A stretch of DNA of 6,542 nt from an uncultured Clostridia bacterium. Lineage in GTDB: Bacteria > Bacillota > Clostridia > UBA1381. Positions 1 through 4,950 of the stretch are shown one piece after another. The stretch covers positions 1 through 6,542 of the forward strand of contig CALXUL010000289.1 in assembly GCA_944391635.1 (NCBI GenBank), in the 5' to 3' direction. Both the position numbers and the translations under genes were made by a program. The notes under the pieces were generated by a model. The model saw only the letters and a program-made list of their open reading frames with translations, made no database searches and was not told the DNA's origin. Position 1 is the stretch's first letter, and each line of letters begins with the position of its first letter.

Positions 1-660
1 GAATTAAGGACACCTATGACATCAATTTCAGGGTTTGTTGAAGGCATTCTTGACGGTACTATTCCTCCTGAAAAACATGAAGAATATCTTAAAGTTGTGC
101 TTGAGGAATCTCGTCGGCTATCAAGAATGGCATCAGATATGCTGGAAATGTCTAAAATGAGTTCATCCGAATATAAACTGGATATGAAAAAGTTTGATAT
201 ATGCGAAACAGTCCGTCTTGCAATTATCAGTATGGAAAGCAAGTTTGACAGCAAATCTCTTGAACTTGATGTATCCTTCTCAAATGATCAGATATTTGTC
301 TTAGCCGACAAAGACTCAATTCTCAGAGTTATAATAAACCTCTTGGATAATGCTGTAAAGTTCAGCTATGAAAATACCAAAATAGGTGTGTCAGTATGGT
401 GTGATGTCCATTCTGCCTATGTCAGGGTAGGTAATTTCGGCATAGGAATTGACCAAAAAGACTTAGAACATGTCTTTGACAGGTTCTATAAAACCGATAA
501 ATCAAGGGGAAAGGATAAAAGCGGAGCAGGACTTGGGCTTTCTATGGCAAAAAATATAATGAAGCTCCATAACAGCCGAATTTGGGCAGAAAGCACAACC
601 GCAAAAGAAGGCAGCAACGTCAAGTACACAACTTTCACTTTCCGTCTTGAGCTTGCATAA
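1..660 (+). CDS. Sensor histidine kinase, C-terminal part (5' end outside window)
   Basis: The frame is open from base 1 and reads E-L-R-T-P-M-T-S-I, the HisKA H-box; the phospho-accepting His would be the codon just left of the window. The ATG at 16 is internal, not the start. After the dimerisation helices (to about residue 55) comes an HATPase_c domain: N box NLLDN (about 337-351), G1 box N-F-G-I-G (433-447), F box FDRF (475-486) and G2 box GAGLGL (523-540). The family autophosphorylates on His and passes the phosphate to a response regulator, usually encoded next door; none is visible here. The G1 Asp is Asn, a change seen in some kinases. The sensor domain and any membrane segments lie outside the window, so the signal is unknown. 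Ends with TAA at a hairpin shared with the convergent antiporter gene. Confidence 0.93.
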   Translation, partial: ELRTPMTSISGFVEGILDGTIPPEKHEEYLKVVLEESRRLSRMASDMLEMSKMSSSEYKLDMKKFDICETVRLAIISMESKFDSKSLELDVSFSNDQIFVLADKDSILRVIINLLDNAVKFSYENTKIGVSVWCDVHSAYVRVGNFGIGIDQKDLEHVFDRFYKTDKSRGKDKSGAGLGLSMAKNIMKLHNSRIWAESTTAKEGSNVKYTTFTFRLELA

Positions 661-675
661 ATTGAATATAACCAA

Positions 676-712
676 AAACAGCCGAGGCAAACGCTCCGGC
701 TGTTTCTTATTT
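676..712. terminator. Hairpin terminator between convergent genes
   Basis: AAACAGCCG (676-684) pairs with CGGCTGTTT (697-705), nine perfect base pairs around a 12-nt loop. A T-rich run follows on the + strand, so it should end the histidine kinase transcript, whose stop is 16 nt upstream. The same stem lies just past the antiporter stop on the minus strand, but the U-tract there is weaker. Probably bidirectional. Confidence 0.75.
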
Positions 713-715
713 TCA

Positions 716-1894
716 TTATTTTTCCAAAAGTCTTTTATAAGTCAAATCAATAATAAATGCACCGATTGGTGCCGTAATCAAAATAGAGATTACAGCAACC
801 GATAAAACAGCATTTCCGCAGCTAAGCCCCATTGAAAGTGGTATACCGCCTATTGCAGCCTGTACGGTTGCTTTTGGGATGTAGGAAAATATACAAAACA
901 GTTTTTCTTTCGGCGAAAAACCTGTTTTTAAAAGTGATATATAGACTCCCAGCATTCTAACTAACAGCGCCCCAAGTACAGCTAAAACCGCTGCCAACCC
1001 GTACGAATATGCATACCTCATATCCACAGTTGCACCGACCAGGACAAATAATATCAGTTCTGCCCCCACCCAGAGCTTTGAAAATTTAATAGATAGTCTT
1101 ACAGCCGTTTCTTTTTTTCTCATATTTATTTCAACACCACATGTCATTACTGCTAAAAGTCCAGAAAACCCAAACACTCCAGTTCCTATTTTGTTTTCAA
1201 CCGTAACAAATAAAAATGACACCGCAAGAAAAATAACTATCTTTGTACTGTCACGCATGTGTATTCTCGTAAATAATAAGCATAATAAAAGCCCTGCCAC
1301 ACCGCCGGCAACTATACCTGATATAATTGACGTCGGAATTGCCATAAAGGTTGACGCCTCCAAATTTCCGCTTTTTAAAAGCCCTGTCAATACAGTAAAA
1401 ATTACAATCACAAAAATATCGTCAACAGAAGCCCCTGCCATTATCATCTGTGGAATCTGCCGCTTTGCACCGTAACCCTCCTGCATTATAGAGAGCATTT
1501 TAGGTACAATTACCGCCGGAGAAACAGCAGCCACAACTGCACCCATTACTGCCGCTTCATTATAATTTATATTCATCAGCTTTGGTGCAATAATCGTCAT
1601 TGCCAAAATTTCAAAACAGGCCGGCAAAAAGCATAACAACACTGCGGGTCTGCCCGCCTTTTTTAATTCCTTTATATCAAGCGACAACCCAGCTCGTGCG
1701 AGTATGATTATAAGTGCAATCTTTCTTAAATCTTCTGAGATTAAAATTATTTTCTCATCCAATATGTTTAAGGCATAAGGTCCTACTATTATTCCCAGTA
1801 TAATCATTCCTAAAAGCCTTGGCATTTTCAATTTGGAAAATACCGCAGCAAAAGCCGAACCAAGTAAAAATATGACAGATAAACTAAACAGCAT
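716..1894 (-). CDS. Cation/proton antiporter, CPA2/NHA (SLC9B-like) family
   Basis: A 392-residue, very hydrophobic protein with about a dozen membrane segments along its whole length, matching the Na+/H+ exchanger fold (PF00999). Diagnostic motifs: RAGLSLD (67-73), SPAVIVPKML (125-134), the paired aspartates of ASVDDI (Asp158-Asp159) and YIPKATVQAAIGG (338-350). Two adjacent Asp in the ion-binding site define the electrogenic CPA2 group; the SPAVIVP and KATVQAAIG motifs resemble the NHA/SLC9B branch. It would exchange Na+, Li+ or another cation for H+ across the cell membrane; the ion cannot be read from the sequence. Start ATG at 1894 is set by AAAGGAG (1904-1910) nine bases upstream. The leader carries a fluoride riboswitch with terminator, so the likely physiological role is coping with fluoride stress. 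Such antiporters are known members of the fluoride riboswitch regulon. The gene appears monocistronic. Confidence 0.92.
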   Translation of the reverse strand: MLFSLSVIFLLGSAFAAVFSKLKMPRLLGMIILGIIVGPYALNILDEKIILISEDLRKIALIIILARAGLSLDIKELKKAGRPAVLLCFLPACFEILAMTIIAPKLMNINYNEAAVMGAVVAAVSPAVIVPKMLSIMQEGYGAKRQIPQMIMAGASVDDIFVIVIFTVLTGLLKSGNLEASTFMAIPTSIISGIVAGGVAGLLLCLLFTRIHMRDSTKIVIFLAVSFLFVTVENKIGTGVFGFSGLLAVMTCGVEINMRKKETAVRLSIKFSKLWVGAELILFVLVGATVDMRYAYSYGLAAVLAVLGALLVRMLGVYISLLKTGFSPKEKLFCIFSYIPKATVQAAIGGIPLSMGLSCGNAVLSVAVISILITAPIGAFIIDLTYKRLLEK

Positions 1895-1916
1895 TGTGCT
1901 TTTCTCCTTTCAAAAT

Positions 1917-1960
1917 AAAAAAACTGATGAACTTTCCGCGAAAAACGCAGAAGTCATCAG
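1917..1960 (-). terminator. Riboswitch-controlled intrinsic terminator (expression platform)
   Basis: On the minus strand CTGATGA (1960-1954) pairs with TCATCAG (1930-1924). After single bulges CTT and then CTGCG pair with AAG and CGCGG around a T5 loop (1945-1941). Seven Ts follow at 1923-1917. The 5' arm includes the GATGACTTC segment that forms the aptamer pseudoknot, so aptamer folding and termination exclude each other. Ligand binding should therefore favour read-through into the antiporter gene. The gene's Shine-Dalgarno lies just after the U-tract. Confidence 0.85.
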
Positions 1961-2009
1961 CAAATATGCGGTTTAGGGTTTTTCCCTTGGGAGAACTTCA
2001 TTCCCAAGA
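1947..2009 (-). promoter_or_regulatory. Fluoride riboswitch (crcB motif) aptamer
   Basis: Read 5'->3' on the minus strand, P1 is CTTGGGA (2008-2002) with TCCCAAG (1992-1986), closing a loop ATGAAGTTC. Loop bases GAAGT (1999-1995) pair with ACTTC (1954-1950) as the pseudoknot. P2 is GCA (1969-1967) with TGC (1962-1960). The conserved segments are all present: GGGAATG..GTTC.CCC, then AACCGC (1973-1968), then GCTGATGACT.CT.C. These match the fluoride-sensing crcB motif family as I know it. An extra GGG-A5-CCC hairpin (1986-1976) sits between P1 and the AACCGC segment. The predicted transcript starts right at P1. Ligand is inferred from family identity, not measured. Confidence 0.88.
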
Positions 2010-2011
2010 AA

Positions 2012-2040
2012 ATAATGGCATAATAAATACTGTTTGTCAA
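2012..2040 (-). promoter_or_regulatory. Sigma-A promoter of the antiporter transcript
   Basis: On the minus strand a perfect -35 TTGACA (2040-2035) is followed by a 17-nt spacer and a -10 CATTAT (2017-2012). TG one base before the -10 (2020-2019) makes it an extended -10. Transcription should begin near 2005, at the first strand of riboswitch stem P1. Confidence 0.75.
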
Positions 2041-2083
2041 GGGCAGATAAGGGAATTTATTTTAATAAAAAAGTAAAATTTTC

Positions 2084-2112
2084 TTGACGTAGACGCATAA
2101 AAGATGTATAAT
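2084..2112 (+). promoter_or_regulatory. Sigma-A promoter of the tRNA-Arg transcript
   Basis: TTGACG (2084-2089), 17 nt, TATAAT (2107-2112): nearly consensus, as usual for stable RNA genes. The expected start is about 2119, so the transcript would contain the broken tRNA half first and then the intact tRNA-Arg. It diverges from the antiporter promoter, with some 40 bases between the two -35 boxes. Confidence 0.85.
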
Positions 2113-2143
2113 ATATTAGTATTTCAAACAAAAAATAATATTT

Positions 2144-2186
2144 GCCCCCGTAGTTAAATGGATATAACAAAACCCTCCTAAGGGGA
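2144..2186 (+). pseudogene. 5' half of a tRNA-Arg(CCU), 3' half missing
   Basis: The segment has a normal tRNA 5' half: acceptor strand GCCCCCG (2144-2150), TA, D-arm GTTA/TAAC (2153-2156 and 2165-2168) around AATGGATA, and anticodon loop CTCCTAA (2175-2181) with anticodon CCU. The 3' anticodon strand keeps only GG; the rest of AAACC is unpaired. No T-arm and no CGGGGGC acceptor strand follow. Instead there is an unrelated hairpin, CAGTTCCG (2189-2196) with CGGAGCTG (2205-2212). It sits right behind a strong promoter, as a former tRNA gene would. It cannot form a functional tRNA. A truncation by integration or recombination within the anticodon region is inferred. Confidence 0.7.
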
Positions 2187-2188
2187 AA

Positions 2189-2212
2189 CAGTTCCGCCAC
2201 CAACCGGAGCTG
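2189..2212 (+). repeat. Hairpin downstream of the broken tRNA
   Basis: CAGTTCCG (2189-2196) pairs with CGGAGCTG (2205-2212), eight base pairs including one G-U, loop CCACCAAC. It replaces the expected tRNA T-arm and acceptor end. No U-tract follows, so it is not a convincing terminator; it may act as a processing signal between the two RNA segments. Confidence 0.5.
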
Positions 2213-2233
2213 AAAATTAAATATTTTGCATTT

Positions 2234-2310
2234 GTCCCAGTAGCTCAGTTGGATAGAGCACCGCCCTCCTAAGGCGGGTGCCGGAGGTTCAAATCCTCTC
2301 TGGGACGCCA
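2234..2310 (+). tRNA. tRNA-Arg (anticodon CCU)
   Basis: Complete cloverleaf of 77 nt: acceptor GTCCCAG/CTGGGAC (2234-2240 and 2300-2306), D-stem GCTC/GAGC, anticodon stem CCGCC/GGCGG with loop CTCCTAA (2266-2272), anticodon CCT at 2268-2270, T-stem GGAGG/CCTCT with loop TTCAAAT, discriminator G and encoded CCA (2308-2310). It reads the rare AGG codon. Outside the anticodon loop it differs clearly from the broken tRNA 52 nt upstream, so it is not a simple tandem duplicate. It has no promoter of its own and depends on 2084-2112. The convergent integrase gene next to it suggests its 3' part is, or was, an attachment site. Confidence 0.97.
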
Positions 2311-2313
2311 TTT

Positions 2314-2341
2314 GCACCGCTTTTGCGGTGCTTTTTGTTTT
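2314..2341 (+). terminator. Intrinsic terminator of the tRNA transcript
   Basis: GCACCGC (2314-2320) and GCGGTGC (2325-2331) form a seven-pair GC-rich stem with a TTTT loop, followed by TTTTTGTTTT. It starts three bases after the encoded CCA of the tRNA. Confidence 0.92.
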
Positions 2342-2377
2342 CAAAAGCAGACATATTTTTTCTTTTTCCTTACCCGT

Positions 2378-2442
2378 TTTTTGCTAATTGGAAACGAACT
2401 GATTTTTGTGGTTTGCTAAGAATTTTGCATTTTTGCTAATTG
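2378..2442. repeat. Direct repeats TTTTTGCTAATTG (candidate integrase arm sites)
   Basis: The 13-mer TTTTTGCTAATTG occurs exactly at 2378-2390 and 2430-2442, and a shorter copy TTTGCTAA lies at 2412-2419. The second copy also opens an inverted repeat CTAATT/AATTAG (2436-2441, 2446-2451). They fill the gap between the tRNA terminator and the integrase stop codon, where arm-type binding sites of tyrosine integrases are often found. Function is inferred from position and repetition only. Confidence 0.45.
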
Positions 2443-2478
2443 CCGAATTAGTGTGTGTGCGGAACGGTACTTCGTTTC

Positions 2479-3351
2479 TCACGCCTTAGCAGTAATTAAC
2501 TGCGATAAGGTTTGCAGCAGCTCGGGGGATTTTTGCAGCTGTTCAATCAATGCAGATACATCCAAAACAGGCTGTTCCTCTTTGGGAGCCTGTACATTCC
2601 TTAAGTCTGCCTTGATATTATAGAACGAACTTTCAAATTTCATTGCATTTACTTTTCTGTCCTCGTCTAATATATGAGCATAAATATCAGTTATCATATC
2701 AATTTGTGCGTGTCCGGTATCACCCTGTGTCGCTTTCAAGTCACCGTGATTAAGCTTTAACTTATATGTTGTGCTTGAATGTCTAAGAGAATGAAATACA
2801 ACATTCGGAAGTTCTGCCTTTTCTCTTAATGCTTCAAAAGCCTTCAGCAAGACTCTGCTTTCACACGGTCTGCCGTTATTCAACGCAACAACCAAATTAT
2901 AATCTGTATATTCTTCTCCGAGAAGCTCTTTCAGTTCATCCTGATGTTTTTTCCATTCTCGCAATATATATGCCAGAGTTTTTGGAAGCCATATTTTTCT
3001 TATACTGCTATCGGTTTTGGGCTTTTTTAATACGACTCTTGTACTTGTATTCGGCATAAGCGGAGGAAAGATATAATACACATCTTTCTTATCCAATATT
3101 TCCAAACTGCTTTTTGATGCCCGTTGTAGTTCCTTATCTATATACACATACGCATCATCTCTTGCTATGTCATCGTCGAATATATGAACATTATCCCAAG
3201 TAAGACCAAGGATTTCTCCCTCACGCATTGAACAGGCAAATGAAAGATTTATTGCAACATAAAGTTTGCCGTCCTCACATTTGTCCAATGCTGTTCGTAT
3301 CATTTCTGCGTTCCATATATCTCGCTTTTTGTATTTCGGTCGAGTATACAT
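2479..3351 (-). CDS. Integrase C-terminal fragment (catalytic domain)
   Basis: From the first ATG after the TGA this part has 290 residues and the full tyrosine recombinase catalytic set: Arg43 (S-M-R-E-G-E), Lys112 (K-P-K-T-D), His187 and Arg190 (H-S-L-R-H-S), His214 (T-G-H-A) and nucleophile Tyr224 (D-I-Y-A-H). A Q/K-rich tail of about 40 residues follows. No Shine-Dalgarno precedes the ATG at 3351, and the 11 sense codons between the TGA and this ATG continue the domain, so independent translation is unlikely. The intact active site suggests that the nonsense change is recent. Confidence 0.6.
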   Translation of the reverse strand: MYTRPKYKKRDIWNAEMIRTALDKCEDGKLYVAINLSFACSMREGEILGLTWDNVHIFDDDIARDDAYVYIDKELQRASKSSLEILDKKDVYYIFPPLMPNTSTRVVLKKPKTDSSIRKIWLPKTLAYILREWKKHQDELKELLGEEYTDYNLVVALNNGRPCESRVLLKAFEALREKAELPNVVFHSLRHSSTTYKLKLNHGDLKATQGDTGHAQIDMITDIYAHILDEDRKVNAMKFESSFYNIKADLRNVQAPKEEQPVLDVSALIEQLQKSPELLQTLSQLITAKA

Positions 3352-3384
3352 TGAAAATTCAAACGGGTTTTTCTGAATAATCTC

Positions 3385-3855
3385 TCATTTAACAGCTTGT
3401 TTAAAAGCACAGGATAAAAGCTTATGTATTTTATCCTTTATTTGGGCGGGTAAATATTCATCTTTCGGCTTTCTGTTACGATTCACAACAGGCTTAGTTT
3501 TTTCAAGCGTTCTGTTGAACTGATCCACAAATCGAGTATTAACCTGCTGAATAGGCACATCACCGATTAACGGATTTATGTAATTTGCGATTAGTCCTGT
3601 ATTACTGTCGTAGGTTGACATACTCCATTTTTTCTCACCGTATAATACAACAAAGTCATGTAAAAACTCGGAAACGGTTTGATTATTCGGTGGAATAAAT
3701 ATGCCGTTAAACTGCTGATTTTCAATTTCCGCCTTTCTTTTCAGTGCTTCTTGGTGTGTATGCCAAGTTTCCCATTTTTGTTTTACTTCTCCGTTTTCAT
3801 CTGTATAGTTATAGACAACGGAGTATGATTTTTTTATTTTAATTATAGATGCCAT
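3385..3855 (-). CDS. Integrase N-terminal fragment (arm-binding and core-binding domains)
   Basis: This 156-residue part is what ribosomes should actually make. Residues about 1-50 (I-K-I-K-K-S-Y-S-V-V-Y-N-Y) look like the AP2-like/arm-type DNA-binding domain. Residues about 60-156 (T-V-S-E-F-L to A-F-K-Q-A-V-K) form the SAM-like core-binding domain. It lacks the catalytic domain. Start ATG at 3855 has AAAGGAG (3864-3870) eight bases upstream, and this Shine-Dalgarno touches the stop codon of xis, indicating coupled translation. A free N-terminal half could still bind the attachment sites and block them, but that is speculation. Confidence 0.75.
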   Translation of the reverse strand: MASIIKIKKSYSVVYNYTDENGEVKQKWETWHTHQEALKRKAEIENQQFNGIFIPPNNQTVSEFLHDFVVLYGEKKWSMSTYDSNTGLIANYINPLIGDVPIQQVNTRFVDQFNRTLEKTKPVVNRNRKPKDEYLPAQIKDKIHKLLSCAFKQAVK

Positions 3856-3869
3856 AATCTTGACTCCTT

Positions 3870-4061
3870 TCAGATATTTAATTTATCCAGCCAATCATCA
3901 AAGGATTTTTTTGAAATCCTTATTGAAGCACCTATTTTAACAACCTTAAAGTGATTTTCTTTTACTAAGTTATATGCCGATGTACGACCAATATTAAGCA
4001 TATCAGCAATTTCAGCAACAGTATAAGTTTTTTTGTTGTCCTGCGTTTTTTGATTTAACAT
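3870..4061 (-). CDS. xis: Excisionase (Xis-like, HTH_17/MerR-type DNA-binding)
   Basis: A 63-residue basic protein with a winged helix-turn-helix: Y-T-V-A-E-I-A-D-M-L-N-I-G-R-T-S-A-Y (about 13-30) is the helix-turn-helix, and V-K-I-G-A-S-I-R-I-S (about 41-50) the wing, ending F-D-D-W-L. This is the excisionase family that bends attachment-site DNA and steers the integrase towards excision. The frame extends upstream to 4121, but AAAGGAGG (4070-4077) eight bases before the ATG at 4061 fixes the start. Stop TGA (3872-3870) lies 14 nt before the integrase start, so the two are one operon. The inverted repeat at 4089-4134 overlaps its likely promoter. The family also includes MerR-like regulators, but the int neighbour supports excisionase. 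Confidence 0.87.
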   Translation of the reverse strand: MLNQKTQDNKKTYTVAEIADMLNIGRTSAYNLVKENHFKVVKIGASIRISKKSFDDWLDKLNI

Positions 4062-4069
4062 CTGTTTTG

Positions 4070-4077
4070 CCTCCTTT
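4070..4077 (-). promoter_or_regulatory. Shine-Dalgarno deciding the xis start
   Basis: AAAGGAGG on the minus strand, eight bases before the ATG at 4061. It lies inside the longer open frame, so the upstream extension to 4121 is not translated. Confidence 0.85.
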
Positions 4078-4088
4078 CGGTAATCAAA

Positions 4089-4134
4089 AAAACGCTTTCG
4101 TGTTCGTAATAATAGTATCACACAAAAGCGTTTT
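4089..4134. repeat. Inverted repeat overlapping the xis promoter region
   Basis: AAAACGCTTT-c-GTGT (4089-4103) and ACAC-a-AAAGCGTTTT (4120-4134) are inverted copies with one mismatch and a 16-nt spacer. On the minus strand TTGCAT (4140-4135), 17 nt, TACTAT (4117-4112) could be a weak promoter with its -10 inside the spacer, so the arms would be an operator pair. Alternatively, the stem followed by seven Ts (4092-4086) on the minus strand could terminate transcripts entering from the right. Both readings fit. Confidence 0.55.
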
Positions 4135-4163
4135 ATGCAAAAAATAATCGCTTAATAGCACAA

Positions 4164-4199
4164 ATCATTAGATACAATGTAATTGTTATATCTAATGAT
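4164..4199. repeat. 11-bp inverted repeat upstream of xis
   Basis: ATCATTAGATA (4164-4174) and TATCTAATGAT (4189-4199) are perfect inverted copies, 14 nt apart, with inner CAAT/ATTG arms. AT-rich and without a U-tract, so more like a protein-binding site or remnant than a terminator. Role unknown. Confidence 0.5.
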
Positions 4200-4222
4200 G
4201 TCTGATATTAAAATTCAAGCAA

Positions 4223-4529
4223 TTACAGACGGTGCTTTGCAAAAGCACTCCATAGGAATTTCACCTCTCCGTCATCCGACCGAGCTGCCCCCATTGCCTG
4301 CGACGCTTTTAACGCTCGGACTGTGGCTGGGCAGAAGTATCATTATCCCGATATGTATTCATCGCCTGCAAAGCTGCAGCCTGCTCCATGCCGCTGATAT
4401 TGGTCGCTCTTATAGTTTTTCATCATTGAAAGAAGGATGAAGTAGAAGCAAAACTATCGTCTTGGCGTATCCGTCACTTGGCTCGTCCACACCGGAATGT
4501 ATCTGATTGCCGATTATACTGCATTGCTG
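4223..4529 (-). pseudogene. Decayed gene remnant in three reading frames, function unknown
   Basis: Three consecutive open stretches on the minus strand look like one broken coding sequence. The first (4529-4410) contains G-V-D-E-P-S-D-G-Y-A-K and ends F-N-D-E-K-L. The second (4419-4309) has N-I-S-G-M-E-Q-A-A-A-L-Q-A-M and ends P-Q-S-E-R. The third (about 4320-4223) has L-K-A-S-Q-A-M-G-A-A and ends F-A-K-H-R-L. The first join sits at an A5 run, where one added A restores D-E-K-T-I-R-A-T. The composition is charged and alanine-rich, and locally more GC-rich than the flanks, as foreign DNA would be. No start codon with a Shine-Dalgarno is visible. I do not recognise the family. Non-coding DNA remains possible. 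Confidence 0.38.
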
Positions 4530-4562
4530 TTATCTTGCATGCTTTCTTTGTGGGTAAAAGGA

Positions 4563-4895
4563 TTATGTAGCGGGTTTCGGCTGTGAAAACTTGTTAATAA
4601 TGTTTTTCTCCGATGAGGATAGTGTTTCCATAATTCGCCGCAGCAGAGCTTCTTCATCATAAGAAAGATAAGGAAACATCTCATTGCGGTAATCACCGAG
4701 CAAAAACACCCCACCGTTTGCGCCGCCTTTCGTATATATAGGTGCATAGCGACTTAAAAATACAATATCGTTATAAGCTGTTTTTCTACATACCGAAAAA
4801 ACTTTTGATAATTCTACAATACTGCTTTTTCGGTTTTTAATTAGAAGTAATAACATTTCTATACGACGCTCAAAAGCAGTTTTTTTGTCTTTCAA
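4563..4895 (-). CDS. Small winged-helix transcriptional regulator (DeoR/WYL-type N-terminal domain)
   Basis: A 110-residue protein made of one DNA-binding domain: E-R-R-I-E-M-L-L-L-L-I-K-N-R and S-I-V-E-L-S-K-V-F-S-V-C-R-K-T-A-Y form the helix-turn-helix, and Y-T-K-G-G-A-N-G-G-V-F-L-L the wing, as in HTH_11/DeoR and WYL-domain regulators. The WYL or sugar-binding domain of full-length relatives is absent; stand-alone versions occur in mobile elements. The frame could open at a TTG at 4916, but that TTG overlaps the Shine-Dalgarno. The TTG at 4895, eight bases after AAAGGAGGTG (4904-4913), is the likely start. It has its own -10 TATAAT (4927-4922). Target and signal are unknown; control of the neighbouring element genes is a guess. 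Confidence 0.75.
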   Translation of the reverse strand: MKDKKTAFERRIEMLLLLIKNRKSSIVELSKVFSVCRKTAYNDIVFLSRYAPIYTKGGANGGVFLLGDYRNEMFPYLSYDEEALLRRIMETLSSSEKNIINKFSQPKPAT

Positions 4896-4903
4896 AGCCG
4901 CTG

Positions 4904-4913
4904 CACCTCCTTT
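4904..4913 (-). promoter_or_regulatory. Shine-Dalgarno deciding the TTG start of the regulator
   Basis: AAAGGAGGTG on the minus strand with eight bases to the TTG at 4895. With a transcription start expected near 4915, the alternative TTG at 4916 would not even be in the mRNA. Confidence 0.75.
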
Positions 4914-4921
4914 CAAGTTCC

Positions 4922-4950
4922 ATTATAGAGGTGAATCTTGTAAGTTTCCT
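4922..4950 (-). promoter_or_regulatory. Probable promoter of the small regulator gene
   Basis: A perfect -10 TATAAT (4927-4922) on the minus strand lies some 27 bases before the TTG start. The -35 is poor (AGGAAA at 17-nt spacing), suggesting weak or activator-dependent transcription. Confidence 0.5.

Larger units (their letters stand above)
2479..3855 (-). pseudogene. Tyrosine recombinase/integrase gene split by in-frame TGA
   Basis: A single reading frame of 458 codons plus stop encodes a complete ICE/phage-type integrase except for one TGA (3387-3385) at codon 157. The junction reads A-F-K-Q-A-V-K-(TGA)-E-I-I-Q-K-N-P-F, and family members usually have Trp or a similar residue here, so TGG to TGA is the simplest explanation. 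The other Trp codons checked are TGG and this gene itself ends in TGA, which argues against TGA as Trp in the organism. All catalytic residues survive in the downstream half. Integrases of this kind excise and insert elements at tRNA genes with an excisionase; xis lies 14 nt upstream in the same operon and the tRNA-Arg lies beyond the 3' end. Probably inactive, unless the stop is suppressed or is a sequencing error. Confidence 0.82.

Noticed and set aside
1894..2076. Plus-strand 60-codon frame over the riboswitch
   Set aside because: Antisense of a structured RNA leader; no ribosome binding site or protein family.
2144..2212. T-box leader instead of a broken tRNA
   Set aside because: The conserved T-box antiterminator sequence (AGGGTGGNACCGCG-like) is absent and no aminoacyl-tRNA synthetase or amino acid gene follows.
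2057..2344. Minus-strand open frame of 95 codons across the tRNA region
   Set aside because: It is the antisense of the two tRNA segments (the R-G-F-E-P-P peptide is a typical antisense-tRNA artefact) and has no coding evidence.
3385..3387. TGA read as Trp or selenocysteine in this organism
   Set aside because: Trp is TGG wherever I checked, TGA ends several genes here including int and xis, and no SECIS-like hairpin is evident after the codon.
4183..4440. Plus-strand open frame of 85 codons
   Set aside because: No Shine-Dalgarno, TTG start inside an inverted repeat, leucine/proline-rich product without domain; better explained as the shadow of the decayed minus-strand gene.
4514..4747. Minus-strand frame overlapping the small regulator
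   Set aside because: Lies in another frame of the regulator gene, without ribosome binding site or recognisable domain.
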